A DNA stretch of 64,000 bases from Chitinophaga chungangae. Lineage in GTDB: Bacteria; Bacteroidota; Bacteroidia; Chitinophagales; Chitinophagaceae. Location of the stretch: the NCBI RefSeq assembly GCF_017742215.1, contig NZ_JAGHKP010000003.1:554308-618307 (forward strand). The letters are read 5' to 3'. Both the position numbers and the translations under genes were made by a program. Under the pieces are notes generated by a model. The model had not been told where the DNA came from and made no database searches. It was given only the letters and a program-made list of their open reading frames with translations. Shown in pieces: positions 34,070 through 44,600 of this stretch; the stretch's first letter is position 1; each line of letters opens with the position of its first letter.

Positions 34070-35809
34070 ATGCCAGCTAGCATTTTTTCTGCCCTCTGCT
34101 CCCGGTTCGGTGAGAATATCTTCCACGAACAGCTCACCCGGGATGAGACGCCCACCATCTGGACGCCACAAGGGAAAATTATTGCCGTACTGGAATACCT
34201 CCGCAGCGATGCGGAACAACCTTTCCGCATGCTCTATGACCTCACGGCCATCGACGAGCGTGCCTGTAAAAGTAAATACAACGGCACCTGCGAATTCACC
34301 CTCGTTTATCACCTGTTTTCATTTGAGCGGAACGCCTTCGTAAGACTGAAAGTCGCCCTCCGCGGAGAATTTCCCAACACGCCAAGCTGCACGCACATCT
34401 GGCCCGCCGCCAACTGGTACGAAAGGGAAGTGTTCGACATGTTCGGCATCCGCTTCGACGGCCACCCGCTCCTGAAACGCATCTTAATGCCTGTGACCTG
34501 GGAGGGTCATCCCCTCCGGAAGGAACATCCGGCCCGGGCTACGGAGATGGGCCCCTTCCGGTTGTTTGCGGCGAAAGAAGACAGGGAACAGGAAGCGCTG
34601 CAATTCAGTCCGGAGGAATGGGGGCTTAAACGGCACAGCGAGGATTCGGATTACATGTTTCTCAATATCGGCCCGCAACACCCGGGCACTCACGGCGTTC
34701 TCCGCATCATACTCCAGCTCGACGGGGAAGACATTGTAGACGCCGTTCCCGATATCGGCTTCCACCACCGCGGCGCCGAAAAAATGGGAGAACGCCAAAG
34801 CTGGCATACCTACATCCCTTATACAGACCGCATCGATTACCTCGGCGGCGTCAACAACAATCTTGCTTATTTACTGTCTGTGGAAAAACTCGCCGGCATC
34901 CGCATCCCGGAACGCGCCGAAGTGATCCGCGTGATGCTTTGCGAACTGTTCCGCATCGCCAGCCATCTCGTGTGGTACGGCACCTTCGCGCAGGACGTGG
35001 GGCAGCTGTCGCCCGTTTTTTACATGTTCACCGACCGCGAAAAGATATTCAACATCATCGAAGCCGTTTGCGGCGGGCGCATGCACCCCAACTGGTTCCG
35101 CATCGGCGGCGTCGCGCAGGACCTGCCGAACGGCTGGGATAAGCTCGTGCGCGATTTCGTGAATTATTTCCCGAAAAAACTCAAAGAGTACGACAAGATG
35201 GTGATGCGCAACGCGCTGTTCAAAGCCCGCACCGTTGGCATCGGCGTGTTCACGCAGGAAGAGGCCATCGACTGGGGCGCCACCGGGCCCAACCTGCGCG
35301 CCTGCGGCATGGAGTGGGACATGCGGAAAAAACGGCCCTACAGCGGTTACGAAAATTATGAGTTCGACATACCCATTGCGCAGAACGGCGATTGTTACGA
35401 CCGCGCCGTGGTGCGCGTGAACGAAATGTGGCAAAGCCTGCGCATCGTGGAGCAATGCCTGAACAACATGCCGGCAGGGCCTTACAAATCGGATCACCCG
35501 CTGGCCACGCCGCCGCTGAAAGAAATGACGATGAAAGACATCGAAACGCTCATCCACCACTTCCTGCACGTCAGCTGGGGCCCCGTAATACCCGGGGGCG
35601 AAGCGATGATCGTAACGGAAGCCACCAAAGGATGGAACAGTTATTACCTCACCAGCGACGGCAACACCGCGCCTTACCGGGTGCGCGTGCGCACGCCTTC
35701 GTTCGCCCATATGCAAATGATTCCGTACATCAGCCGCGGGTACACCGTAGCCGACCTGCTGTCTATACTCGGCGCCATGGATTATGTACTGGCCGATATC
35801 GACCGCTGA
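34070..35809 (+). CDS. nuoCD: NADH-quinone oxidoreductase subunit C/D (fused)
   Basis: A 579-residue fusion: NuoC-like part about 1-185 ([24 protein letters not shown]) and NuoD-like part about 195-579 ([38 protein letters not shown]). NuoD forms part of the quinone-binding pocket with NuoB. The fused arrangement is the E. coli type, in contrast to the separate nuoC and nuoD of many other bacteria. Confidence 0.95.
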   Translation: MPASIFSALCSRFGENIFHEQLTRDETPTIWTPQGKIIAVLEYLRSDAEQPFRMLYDLTAIDERACKSKYNGTCEFTLVYHLFSFERNAFVRLKVALRGEFPNTPSCTHIWPAANWYEREVFDMFGIRFDGHPLLKRILMPVTWEGHPLRKEHPARATEMGPFRLFAAKEDREQEALQFSPEEWGLKRHSEDSDYMFLNIGPQHPGTHGVLRIILQLDGEDIVDAVPDIGFHHRGAEKMGERQSWHTYIPYTDRIDYLGGVNNNLAYLLSVEKLAGIRIPERAEVIRVMLCELFRIASHLVWYGTFAQDVGQLSPVFYMFTDREKIFNIIEAVCGGRMHPNWFRIGGVAQDLPNGWDKLVRDFVNYFPKKLKEYDKMVMRNALFKARTVGIGVFTQEEAIDWGATGPNLRACGMEWDMRKKRPYSGYENYEFDIPIAQNGDCYDRAVVRVNEMWQSLRIVEQCLNNMPAGPYKSDHPLATPPLKEMTMKDIETLIHHFLHVSWGPVIPGGEAMIVTEATKGWNSYYLTSDGNTAPYRVRVRTPSFAHMQMIPYISRGYTVADLLSILGAMDYVLADIDR

Positions 35810-35834
35810 CAACGAAAACCTAAAAGCAACCGTT

Positions 35835-36299
35835 ATGCTCAGTACCGCAGAAAAGGAACAGATAGAACACGAGATCGGCATGGTGCCGGTCAAAAAAGCC
35901 GCGTGTATCGAAGCGCTGAAGATCGTGCAGCATCACCGCCGCTGGGTGTCTGACGAAGGCATACAGGACGTGGCGGGCATCCTGGACATGAGCCCCGAGG
36001 AAGTAGACAGCGTGGCTACTTTTTACAATCTCATTTTCAGGCAGCCCGTTGGCCGGCACATCATTTTATTGTGCGACAGCATCAGCTGTTACGTAATGGG
36101 CCTCAACGACCTGCACGAAGAGCTGGTGAGCCTGCTGGGCATACAGTACGGGCAAACCACGGACGACGGCAGGTTCACGCTGCTGCCCAATCCCTGCCTC
36201 GGCACCTGCGATCATGCGCCGGCGCTGATGGTAGACAACGACCTGTACCGCGACCTGCGGCCCGAAGCGATTGCAGACATCCTTGAAAAATATTTATGA
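35835..36299 (+). CDS. nuoE: NADH-quinone oxidoreductase subunit E
   Basis: A 154-residue subunit of the NADH-dehydrogenase module carrying the 2Fe-2S cluster N1a. The four ligands are in CDSISC (C-x4-C) and CLGTC (C-x3-C). The ATG at 35835 gives MLSTAEKEQIEHEIG; an earlier reading overlaps nuoCD. Confidence 0.95.
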   Translation: MLSTAEKEQIEHEIGMVPVKKAACIEALKIVQHHRRWVSDEGIQDVAGILDMSPEEVDSVATFYNLIFRQPVGRHIILLCDSISCYVMGLNDLHEELVSLLGIQYGQTTDDGRFTLLPNPCLGTCDHAPALMVDNDLYRDLRPEAIADILEKYL

Positions 36300-36300
36300 C

Positions 36301-37608
36301 ATGGAACGCCCCCTCACACAACATATCACCTTTCCGCCGCTGGGCCTTCGCCAGTACGAAGCCATAGGCGGCTACCAGGCGGCGCGCAAAGCCATCAAAC
36401 ATATGCAGCCGGCGGAAGTAACGGCGCTCGTGAAAGATTCGGGCATGAAGGGCAGGGGAGGCGCCGGTTTCAGCACCGGCATGAAATGGAGTTTTGTGCC
36501 CATGAACGTTCCCGGCCCGAAATACCTCATCTGCAACGCCGATGAAATGGAACCCGGTACCTTCAAAGACCGCTGGCTGCTGGAAGGCAATCCGCATCAG
36601 CTCATCGAAGGCATGATAGTGGCCGCTTACGCCATCCAGGCTACGGAATCGTTCGTGTTTCTCCGCTGGGCCTACAAAACAGCCGCACAGGAGATCCGCA
36701 AAGCGATACAGGAAGCCTACGACGCGGGATATCTCGGCAGAAACATTCTTGGTACCGGTTATTCGCTCGAAATGCATTTGCACACCGGCGTGGGCCGTTA
36801 CATGTGCGGCGAAGAAACGGCATTGCTGAACTCGCTGGAAGGCAAACGCGCCACCCCGCGCTCCAAACCGCCGTTCCCGCAGGTAAGCGGGCTGTTTGGC
36901 AAACCCACCATCGTGAATAATGTGGAAACACTGAGTTATATCCCGCACATCGTGAACAAAGGCGCGGACTGGTTCCAGAAACTTAGCCTCACGGCTGACG
37001 GTGGCACCAAGATCTACGGCGTGAGCGGCCGCGTAAAAAATCCCGGCGCCTGGGAACTGCCCATGGGCATCACGTTGCGCGAACTGCTCGAAGAACATGC
37101 CGGCGGAATGCAGGACGGGTATAGTTTCAAAGGCGTATTGCCCGGCGGCGCTTCCACCGATTTCCTGGTGGAAGAACATATGGACGTGAAACTCGATTTT
37201 GCAGGCGTAGCCGCGGCGGGCAGCCGTTTAGGCACCGGCACCATGATCGTGCTGGACGATAAGACCTGCCCCGTCGGGTTCGTGCATAACCTCGAGCATT
37301 TTTTCGCGCAGGAAAGCTGCGGCTTCTGCACGCCCTGCCGCGAAGGTTTGCCATGGACGGAAAAGCTGCTCTGGGCCATCGAACAGGGCAACGGGCGGAT
37401 GAAAGATATTGAAATACTGGCTTCGCAAACGAAGCTGCTCGGCCCGGGCAACACTTTCTGCGCGCTCGCGCCCGGCGCTATGGAACCACTGCAAAGCGCG
37501 CTCAAATATTTCAGGGAAGATTTTGAAAGGCACATCATAGAAGAAGGCTGCCCGTATAACCATCACCATCACCTTCATTCCACCAGTCATGAACATTTAC
37601 ATCGATAA
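36301..37608 (+). CDS. nuoF: NADH-quinone oxidoreductase subunit F
   Basis: A 435-residue subunit that binds NADH and FMN and holds 4Fe-4S cluster N3. NADH/FMN motifs are GRGGAGFSTGMKW and GVGRYMCGEETALLNSLEG; N3 ligands are in SCGFCTPCREG and NTFCALAPGA. The ATG at 36301, one base after the nuoE stop, is preferred to a TTG in nuoE. The C-terminus has a His-rich tail (HHHHLHSTSHEHLHR), and its last 20 bases overlap nuoG. Confidence 0.96.
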   Translation: MERPLTQHITFPPLGLRQYEAIGGYQAARKAIKHMQPAEVTALVKDSGMKGRGGAGFSTGMKWSFVPMNVPGPKYLICNADEMEPGTFKDRWLLEGNPHQLIEGMIVAAYAIQATESFVFLRWAYKTAAQEIRKAIQEAYDAGYLGRNILGTGYSLEMHLHTGVGRYMCGEETALLNSLEGKRATPRSKPPFPQVSGLFGKPTIVNNVETLSYIPHIVNKGADWFQKLSLTADGGTKIYGVSGRVKNPGAWELPMGITLRELLEEHAGGMQDGYSFKGVLPGGASTDFLVEEHMDVKLDFAGVAAAGSRLGTGTMIVLDDKTCPVGFVHNLEHFFAQESCGFCTPCREGLPWTEKLLWAIEQGNGRMKDIEILASQTKLLGPGNTFCALAPGAMEPLQSALKYFREDFERHIIEEGCPYNHHHHLHSTSHEHLHR

Positions 37609-40312
37609 TAAAAAATACGAGATAAAGGAAGGGAAGAACCTGCTGGAAGCATGTTTGCAGCTGGGATTGAACCTCCCTTATTTCTGCTGGCATCCCGCCC
37701 TGGGTTCGGTGGGCGCGTGCCGGCAATGCGCTATCAAGCTGTATAAAGACGAAGACGATACAAAAGGCAGGCTGGTAATGGGCTGTATGGAACCGGTGCG
37801 CGACAATGTGCGCATTTCGCTGGAAGACCCGGACGCAAAGGGTTTCAGGGAGCAGGTGATCGGCTGGCTGATGACCAACCACCCGCACGACTGCGCCGTG
37901 TGCGACGAAGGCGGCGCCTGTCATTTGCAGGACATGACGGTGATGACCGGCCATACTTACCGCGACTATCGTTTCTCCAAACGCACGTACAACAACCAGG
38001 ACCTCGGCCCGTTCCTGAACCACGAAATGAACCGCTGCATTCAATGTTACCGTTGCGTACGGTATTACAAAGACTACGCCGGCGGAAAAGACCTCGACGT
38101 GTTCGCCGCGCACAACCATGTATATTTCGGCCGTTGCGGCAACGGCAAGCTCGAAAGCGAGTTCAGCGGCAATCTTGCCGAAGTATGTCCTACGGGCGTA
38201 TTTACGGACAAAACCCTGCAATCGCATTACACCCGCAAATGGGACCTGACTTATGCTCCATCTATATGCCAGGGCTGTTCGCTCGGCTGCAACACCAGCG
38301 CCGGGGAACGGTACGGCACTTTGCGGCAGATCGCCAACCGCTACAACGGCGACGTGAACGGTTATTTTCTTTGTGACCGCGGGCGTTACGGGTATGAATT
38401 CGTGAACAGTCATCAACGTATTTACGAGCCCGCCGTGCGCCCGCATTCCAACGGCGCCGTCAAAAAAGAGCAGGTGGTGGAAGTGGTGGCGGAGAAATTG
38501 AAAAAAGGAAGAGTGATCGGCATCGGCTCGCCGCGCGCCAGCCTCGAAAGCAACTTCGCGCTGAAGCAGCTGGTGGGCGCGGAACATTTTTACATCGGCA
38601 TGTCTGACGCAGACCACGATCACACTGCGCTTGCGTTGAAAATTTTGAAGGAAGGTCCGGCCCGCACGCCGTCGCTGCACGAAATGGAACATGCGGACGC
38701 AGTGCTGATACTCGGCGAAGACCTTACCAACACCGCGCCGCTGATGGCATTGGCGGTGCGGCAGGCGGTGCGCCAGCAGCCCATGCACGAAACGGAACAA
38801 ACGCTGCATCTCGCCCCATGGCAGGATGCGCCGATGCGCGAAGCCATCCAGGACAAAAAAGGCCCGCTGTTCATCCTCCACACATTCCCCACCAAACTCG
38901 ACGAACTGGCCACGGCCATTCACCGCGGCGCGCCGGACAATCTCGCCCGCATCGCCTTTGCGCTCGCGGCTAAATTAGGGGCGGACGTTGCGCCGGTAGA
39001 CGACCTGCACGACGAAGAAAAAACGCTCGTGGCCCAAATGGCGGACGCATTGCTGGCCGCGAAAAACCCGCTCATCATCAGCGGCTACGGTTCCGGCTGG
39101 GACCACTTCATGAAAGCCGCCGCCAATATCAGTTGGGCTTTGCAGCAGCAGGGCCGTGCGCCCATGCTCAGTTTCACGCTGCCGGAATGCAACAGCCTGG
39201 GCCTTGAAATGCTCGGCGGCCACCGCCTCGATTCCGCGATAGACCTGATGGAGAAAGGCGGGGCCGATACGGTCGTAGTGCTGGAAAACGACCTTTACCG
39301 CCGCGCGGACGAACATGTGATCGACGCATTGTTCGCCAACGCCAAAGAAGTGATACTCATAGATCACCTGTATAACCAGACCGCCGAAAAAGCGACCGTG
39401 TTATTGCCCGCGGGCACATTCGCGGAGGCAGACGGCACCATCGTGAACAACGAAGGACGCGCCCAGCGTTTTTTCCAGGTGTTCGTGCCGAAAGGCTCCG
39501 TGCAGGAAAGCTGGCGCTGGCTGTTGCAGATCGCGGAAAAGGCGCAGGTGCCGCGGCTCAGCAGCCTGCAAAACCTCGACGACATCGTGTGGGCCATGTG
39601 TGTGGCCGTTCCTTTCTTCGAAAAAGTGCAGCAGATCGCGCCGCATGCGGATTTCAGGATCAACGGGCAGAAGATCCCCCGCGAATCCCACCGCTACAGC
39701 GGCCGCACGGCTACGCTGGCCAACGAGAACGTGAGCGAGCCGAAACCCGCGGACGATATCGATACCCCGCTTTCCTTTACCATGGAAGGTTTCAGGGGCG
39801 AGCCGCCCGCACCGCTGATCCCGTATTTCTGGTCGCCGGGCTGGAACAGCGTGCAGGCCGTGAACAAATACCAAACAGAGATCGGCGGGCACCTGCATGG
39901 CGGCGATCCCGGCCTTCGCCTGCTGGAACCGCACCTGAACGGAAGACCGCATTATTTCAGGGAGGCGCCGGACCGTTACATCCCGATGCCGGGGCATGTG
40001 CACATCATGCCGGTCTACAGCATATTCGGCTCCGAAGAACTGAGCATGCACACAAAAGGCATCGCGCAAAGCGCGCAGGATTTTTTCTGCATTTACATGA
40101 ACCCCGAAGATATGCACCAGTGGAGCATTTCGCCAGGCATATGGGTGAGCTTCGACGTAGACCATCATTCTTACCAGATGGTGGCCGTGCCGAACCATTG
40201 GTTGCCGAGAGGCATTGCCGCGCTAAATGCCGGGCTGCCCAAATCGAAGATCATCGACCTGCCGCAATGCGTAAAGCTGAGCGGGGCCGAAGCGTTGCAC
40301 GCAACACGGTAA
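37589..40312 (+). CDS. nuoG: NADH-quinone oxidoreductase subunit G
   Basis: A 907-residue subunit, nearly the length of E. coli NuoG (908). N1b ligands: CWHP...ACRQC...GC at about 33-71. N5: HPHDCAVCDEGGAC. N4: CIQCYRC and later EVCPTG. The additional N7 site is present as CQGCSLGC plus C after 27 residues (C-x2-C-x3-C-x27-C). The C-terminal half is the molybdopterin-oxidoreductase-like fold without need of cofactor. N7 is found only in some lineages. Confidence 0.96.
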   Translation: MNIYIDNKKYEIKEGKNLLEACLQLGLNLPYFCWHPALGSVGACRQCAIKLYKDEDDTKGRLVMGCMEPVRDNVRISLEDPDAKGFREQVIGWLMTNHPHDCAVCDEGGACHLQDMTVMTGHTYRDYRFSKRTYNNQDLGPFLNHEMNRCIQCYRCVRYYKDYAGGKDLDVFAAHNHVYFGRCGNGKLESEFSGNLAEVCPTGVFTDKTLQSHYTRKWDLTYAPSICQGCSLGCNTSAGERYGTLRQIANRYNGDVNGYFLCDRGRYGYEFVNSHQRIYEPAVRPHSNGAVKKEQVVEVVAEKLKKGRVIGIGSPRASLESNFALKQLVGAEHFYIGMSDADHDHTALALKILKEGPARTPSLHEMEHADAVLILGEDLTNTAPLMALAVRQAVRQQPMHETEQTLHLAPWQDAPMREAIQDKKGPLFILHTFPTKLDELATAIHRGAPDNLARIAFALAAKLGADVAPVDDLHDEEKTLVAQMADALLAAKNPLIISGYGSGWDHFMKAAANISWALQQQGRAPMLSFTLPECNSLGLEMLGGHRLDSAIDLMEKGGADTVVVLENDLYRRADEHVIDALFANAKEVILIDHLYNQTAEKATVLLPAGTFAEADGTIVNNEGRAQRFFQVFVPKGSVQESWRWLLQIAEKAQVPRLSSLQNLDDIVWAMCVAVPFFEKVQQIAPHADFRINGQKIPRESHRYSGRTATLANENVSEPKPADDIDTPLSFTMEGFRGEPPAPLIPYFWSPGWNSVQAVNKYQTEIGGHLHGGDPGLRLLEPHLNGRPHYFREAPDRYIPMPGHVHIMPVYSIFGSEELSMHTKGIAQSAQDFFCIYMNPEDMHQWSISPGIWVSFDVDHHSYQMVAVPNHWLPRGIAALNAGLPKSKIIDLPQCVKLSGAEALHATR

Positions 40313-40358
40313 CGAAAGATTCCATCATGCTGCCCCGGCAGCGTTAAAAATATTGGAT

Positions 40359-41315
40359 ATGGAAGCAAATTTCTGGTGGGTGATAGGCGGAGTGCTTTTT
40401 GTACTGCTCAACACGGCGGCCGGCCTCATCTGGCTGGAACGGCGCATGCTGGCGCTCTGGCAGGACCGTTACGGCCCCAATCGCGCGGGGCCGCTGGGTT
40501 TGCTGATCGTATTGGCGGATACCATCAAACTTTTTTTCAAGGAAGACTGGATACCGCCTTTTTCCGACAAGGTCGTTTTTGTGTTCGCGCCCGCCGTGGT
40601 GGTGGCTTCCGTGCTGATGAGCTTTACGGTGATACCGTTCGGGCCGAACGTGGTGGTGGCGGACTGGAATATCGGCCTGCTGTTTTTCCTGGCCATGTCC
40701 TCGCTCGGCGTGTACAGCATCGTGTTGGGCGGATGGGCGTCTAACAACAAATACGCGCTGCTGGGCGCCATGCGCGGCGCTTCGCAGATGATCAGCTACG
40801 AAGTGTTTATGGGCCTCGCCCTGATGGGCGTGGTGCTGCTGAGCGGCACGTTTAACCTGCGCGAGATCGTGGAAGCGCAGCGCGGGCTGTGGTATTTTAT
40901 CCCGCAGTTTCTCGGCTTCATCATTTTCCTGATCGCGGGCATCGCCGAAACGCACCGTTTGCCGTTCGATATTCCTGAAGCGGAAAGCGAGCTGGTGGCG
41001 GGTTTTCACGCGGAATACTCGGGCATGAAGTTCGGCATGTTCTTCATCGGCGAATACCTCGGCATCACGCTGGTATCGTCCATGATCGTGACGCTGTACT
41101 TCGGCGGATGGCTGGGCCCCGCTTTCCTGCCGGGCATCATCTGGTTCGTGATCAAAACCTTTGTTTTTATCTCGCTGTTCATCCTGCTGCGGGCTTCCAT
41201 GCCCAGACCGCGGTACGACCAGCTGATGGAATACGGATGGAAAGTATTGTTCCCGCTGTCGCTGTTGAATTTGCTGGCGACGGCCGCCATAAAATTAATC
41301 CTGACTGACAATTGA
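40359..41315 (+). CDS. nuoH: NADH-quinone oxidoreductase subunit H
   Basis: A 318-residue membrane subunit with about eight helices at the quinone entry site. The family motif [17 protein letters not shown] and the N-terminal [18 protein letters not shown] are intact. The ATG at 40359 is chosen over a TTG two codons upstream. Confidence 0.96.
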   Translation: MEANFWWVIGGVLFVLLNTAAGLIWLERRMLALWQDRYGPNRAGPLGLLIVLADTIKLFFKEDWIPPFSDKVVFVFAPAVVVASVLMSFTVIPFGPNVVVADWNIGLLFFLAMSSLGVYSIVLGGWASNNKYALLGAMRGASQMISYEVFMGLALMGVVLLSGTFNLREIVEAQRGLWYFIPQFLGFIIFLIAGIAETHRLPFDIPEAESELVAGFHAEYSGMKFGMFFIGEYLGITLVSSMIVTLYFGGWLGPAFLPGIIWFVIKTFVFISLFILLRASMPRPRYDQLMEYGWKVLFPLSLLNLLATAAIKLILTDN

Positions 41316-41325
41316 AATTACGCGT

Positions 41326-41841
41326 ATGTTCAGTTTAATCAGAAGCATGTGGTTGGTATTCCTGCATATGTTCCACAAGCGGGAGACTTACCAGTACCCG
41401 GAAGAAAAAGCCCCGCTGCCCGCACGCTGGCGCGGCCGCATTGCCCTCACCCGCGACCCGGACGGCGGGGAGCGCTGTGTGGGTTGTTATCTCTGCGCCG
41501 CGGCATGCCCGGTGGACTGCATCAGCCTGCAGGCCACCGAAGCGCCGGACGGCAGGCGTTACCCGGGATTTTTCCGCATCAACTTTTCCCGCTGCATCTT
41601 TTGCGGTTTTTGTGAAGAGGCTTGTCCTACCTACGCCATTCAACTGCTGCCCGATTTCGAAATAGCGGAGTACGACCGGCAGAACCTGGTGTACGAAAAA
41701 GAAGACCTCCTCATCAACAGCCAGGGTAAATACCCCGGCTACAACTATTACCGCGTGGCGGGCATGGCGATCGATGGAAAAAACAAAGGCGAAGCCAGCA
41801 AAGAAGAACCGCCGGTGGACGTTAAAAGCCTGCTACCTTAA
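41326..41841 (+). CDS. nuoI: NADH-quinone oxidoreductase subunit I
   Basis: A 171-residue ferredoxin-like subunit with two 4Fe-4S clusters (N6a, N6b). Ligand motifs are [15 protein letters not shown] and [15 protein letters not shown]. It follows nuoH after 10 bases. Confidence 0.96.
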   Translation: MFSLIRSMWLVFLHMFHKRETYQYPEEKAPLPARWRGRIALTRDPDGGERCVGCYLCAAACPVDCISLQATEAPDGRRYPGFFRINFSRCIFCGFCEEACPTYAIQLLPDFEIAEYDRQNLVYEKEDLLINSQGKYPGYNYYRVAGMAIDGKNKGEASKEEPPVDVKSLLP

Positions 41842-41852
41842 AATATGCACGT

Positions 41853-42380
41853 ATGGGACCAGCATTTTACATCGCCGGGGCGGTAGCCGTATTGTCTACC
41901 CTGATGGTGATCACCCGTTACAACATCATGCACGCGCTGTTGTACTTCATCGTGTCGCTGCTGAGCGTGGCCGTTATTTTTTACGTGTACGGCGCGCCGT
42001 TCATGGCCGCGCTGGAAGTGATCGTATATGCGGGCGCCATTATGGTGCTGATCATATTTTTCGTAATGATGTTAAACCTCGGCCCGCAGACCGCCGGCGA
42101 CGAAGCCCGTTGGCTTACGCCGCGTATCTGGATCGGGCCTTCCATCCTTTGTCTTGTTTTACTCGCGGAACTGGTGTACCTCATCCTTCAACCCACCGGC
42201 CAGGCCGGGGATGTAATAACGGTGGACCCGAAAGCAGTAGGCATGAGCTTATTCGGTCCTTACATCCTGGCGGTGGAGCTTGCGGGCATGTTGCTGATGG
42301 CCGGGATCGTAGGGGCCTATCATCTTGGCCGGCAGAAGAAAAAAATATTGCACAGATTTCTTGAAAGAACTACGGAATGA
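41853..42380 (+). CDS. nuoJ: NADH-quinone oxidoreductase subunit J
   Basis: A 175-residue membrane subunit with about five helices. The conserved [20 protein letters not shown] block is present. Its stop overlaps the nuoK start (ATGA). Confidence 0.95.
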   Translation: MGPAFYIAGAVAVLSTLMVITRYNIMHALLYFIVSLLSVAVIFYVYGAPFMAALEVIVYAGAIMVLIIFFVMMLNLGPQTAGDEARWLTPRIWIGPSILCLVLLAELVYLILQPTGQAGDVITVDPKAVGMSLFGPYILAVELAGMLLMAGIVGAYHLGRQKKKILHRFLERTTE

Positions 42381-42682
42381 TGAATACAACCATGGAAGGG
42401 CTGGTGCTGGCCGGCATTTTATTCGTGCTGGGGCTGATCAGTATGCTGATCAGGCGGAACATTATTTTTATGCTCATCAGCGTGGAAATTATGCTCAACG
42501 CGGCCGGGCTGGCCTTTATAGTAGCGGCCGCGCGCTGGGGGCAGCCGGAAGGGCAGGTGATGTTCATGTTCATTCTCGCAATGGCCGCAGCCGAAGTATC
42601 GGTGGGCCTTGCGCTGATCCTGCAGATCTATCACCAGCTCAAAACGCTCGACAGCGATGAGGCCAGCAAAATGAGAGGATAA
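42377..42682 (+). CDS. nuoK: NADH-quinone oxidoreductase subunit K
   Basis: A 101-residue membrane subunit with three helices and the conserved buried glutamates in [13 protein letters not shown] and [11 protein letters not shown], part of the proton path. The start overlaps the nuoJ stop by 4 bases. Confidence 0.95.
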   Translation: MMNTTMEGLVLAGILFVLGLISMLIRRNIIFMLISVEIMLNAAGLAFIVAAARWGQPEGQVMFMFILAMAAAEVSVGLALILQIYHQLKTLDSDEASKMRG

Positions 42683-42704
42683 TCAAGCTTTAAAACATTC
42701 AGCT

Positions 42705-44567
42705 ATGCAGTGGATTTACCTGATACCGGCTTTGCCTTTCCTGGGCGCACTGCTCCTGGTGCTCGCATCGGGGCGCATCGGCAAAACGGGCGTGACCCTC
42801 ATCGGCTGCGGCAGCGTGGGTATTGCCGCGCTGGTTACCATCGTCGCCGGCCTGCAGTTCATGAACAGCGGGCAGGCGGGGTATGTGCAGCATCTCTGGG
42901 ACTGGGTCAGCATCGGTACTTTCCGCATCGGCATGGACTTACGGCTGGATGCGCTTTCGCTCGTGTTTACCTTCGTGATCACTTTCGTTGGTTTTCTCAT
43001 TCATGTATATTCCACGGGTTATATGGCAGACGATCCGGACTTCGCCCGGTTCTTCGCCTGCATGAACCTGTTTGTCGGCGCCATGCTTTTGCTGGTGTTG
43101 GGAGACAACCTGCTGCTGTTGTACTTCGGCTGGGAAGGCGTGGGGCTTTGCAGTTACCTGCTGATCGGCTTCTGGTATAAAGATCCCGCTAACGGCGCCG
43201 CCGCGCGCAAAGCGTTCATCGTTACGCGCGTGGGCGATACCGCCATGGCCATTGCATTGTTCCTGCTCGTGCAGCATACCGGCAGTTTGCAGCTCGGAAC
43301 AGTGCTTGCAAGAGCGCAGGAATTATGGACTACGGGCGACCCCACGGTAGTGCTGATCGCCTTTCTTTTACTGGGCGGCGCGGTAGGCAAAAGCGCGCAA
43401 TTGCCGCTGCAAACCTGGCTGCCAGACGCTATGGCCGGCCCGACGCCCGTGAGCGCGCTCATTCACGCCGCCACGATGGTAACGGCGGGCGTGTATCTCA
43501 TCGCGCGCACCAATGCGCTGTTCGTGCTTTCTCCTTCCGCGCAGGCGGCCGTGGCCATCGTTGGCGCCATTACCTTATTGCTGGCGGGCTGCAGCGCATT
43601 TGTGCAAACGGACATTAAACGGGTGCTGGCGTATTCCACCATCAGCCAGATCGGGTATATGTTCCTCGCGCTGGGCGTGGGCGCATGGAGCGCGGCGATC
43701 TTCCATTTTATGACGCACGCGTTTTTCAAAGCATTGCTTTTCCTTGGCGCAGGCGCTATTATCGTAGCCCTGCATCATGAACAGGATATGTTCAAAATGG
43801 GCGGTCTCCGCAAATCGCTGCCCGGTGTGTTCCTCGTTTTTTTGATCGGCTCCGCGTCGCTGGCGGCGCTGCCGTTCGTGACCTCCGGTTTTTACAGCAA
43901 AGACCAGATCGTTTGGCTGGCGGGCGCCGCGGCGGGCGGTAACGCGTTTTATTCGCTGGCGGCTGTGCTCGGGGCGTTCATCACGGCCGCATATACCGCG
44001 CGCATGATCTTCCTCGTGTTTTTCGGGCAGGAAAAAACGCATGTGCATCACAAACCCGGGCCGGTGATGATGGCGCCGTTGTATATACTGGCGGTATTGT
44101 CCACGCTCGCGGGTTTTATTGAATTGCCGCATACGCTGGGGCATCTCACGCTGCTTAGCGACTTCGTGTCGCCGGTATTGCCCGGCGTAGTTACCGTTCA
44201 CGGCGGCGTTGCGCTGGAATGGGGCATGCAGGCGCTTACGCTCGGTCTGGTTGCGCTCGCCACCTGGCTGGCCTGGCGTTTGCTGGCCGCGCCTTTCCCG
44301 GACGGGCTGAAACAGTTCCTGAAAAACGGCTGGGGTTTCGACGATGCGTACAATGTGATGTTTGTACAACCTTTCGTGAAACTGGCGAAAATAAACAGGA
44401 GGGATGTGATCGATAAAATATACACCGGCCTGGCTGCCGTGACGCGCGGTTTTCACCGGGCGATGTCCGCCACGCAAAGCGGCATTCTCCGCTGGTACGT
44501 AATGGGCATCGTGATGGGGGCGGTCATTATTTTGTCCGTGATCATCTGGCGCGAATACGCGGTGTAA
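42705..44567 (+). CDS. nuoL: NADH-quinone oxidoreductase subunit L
   Basis: A 620-residue antiporter-like membrane subunit with many helices and a long C-terminal arm. Conserved Glu is in FGWEGVGLCSYLLIG; the proton-path Lys region is LPDAMAGPTPVSALIHAATMV. Length matches E. coli NuoL (613). Confidence 0.96.
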   Translation: MQWIYLIPALPFLGALLLVLASGRIGKTGVTLIGCGSVGIAALVTIVAGLQFMNSGQAGYVQHLWDWVSIGTFRIGMDLRLDALSLVFTFVITFVGFLIHVYSTGYMADDPDFARFFACMNLFVGAMLLLVLGDNLLLLYFGWEGVGLCSYLLIGFWYKDPANGAAARKAFIVTRVGDTAMAIALFLLVQHTGSLQLGTVLARAQELWTTGDPTVVLIAFLLLGGAVGKSAQLPLQTWLPDAMAGPTPVSALIHAATMVTAGVYLIARTNALFVLSPSAQAAVAIVGAITLLLAGCSAFVQTDIKRVLAYSTISQIGYMFLALGVGAWSAAIFHFMTHAFFKALLFLGAGAIIVALHHEQDMFKMGGLRKSLPGVFLVFLIGSASLAALPFVTSGFYSKDQIVWLAGAAAGGNAFYSLAAVLGAFITAAYTARMIFLVFFGQEKTHVHHKPGPVMMAPLYILAVLSTLAGFIELPHTLGHLTLLSDFVSPVLPGVVTVHGGVALEWGMQALTLGLVALATWLAWRLLAAPFPDGLKQFLKNGWGFDDAYNVMFVQPFVKLAKINRRDVIDKIYTGLAAVTRGFHRAMSATQSGILRWYVMGIVMGAVIILSVIIWREYAV

Positions 44568-44600
44568 CGAACGTTAAACAGTACTTAAACTTTTTCTGAT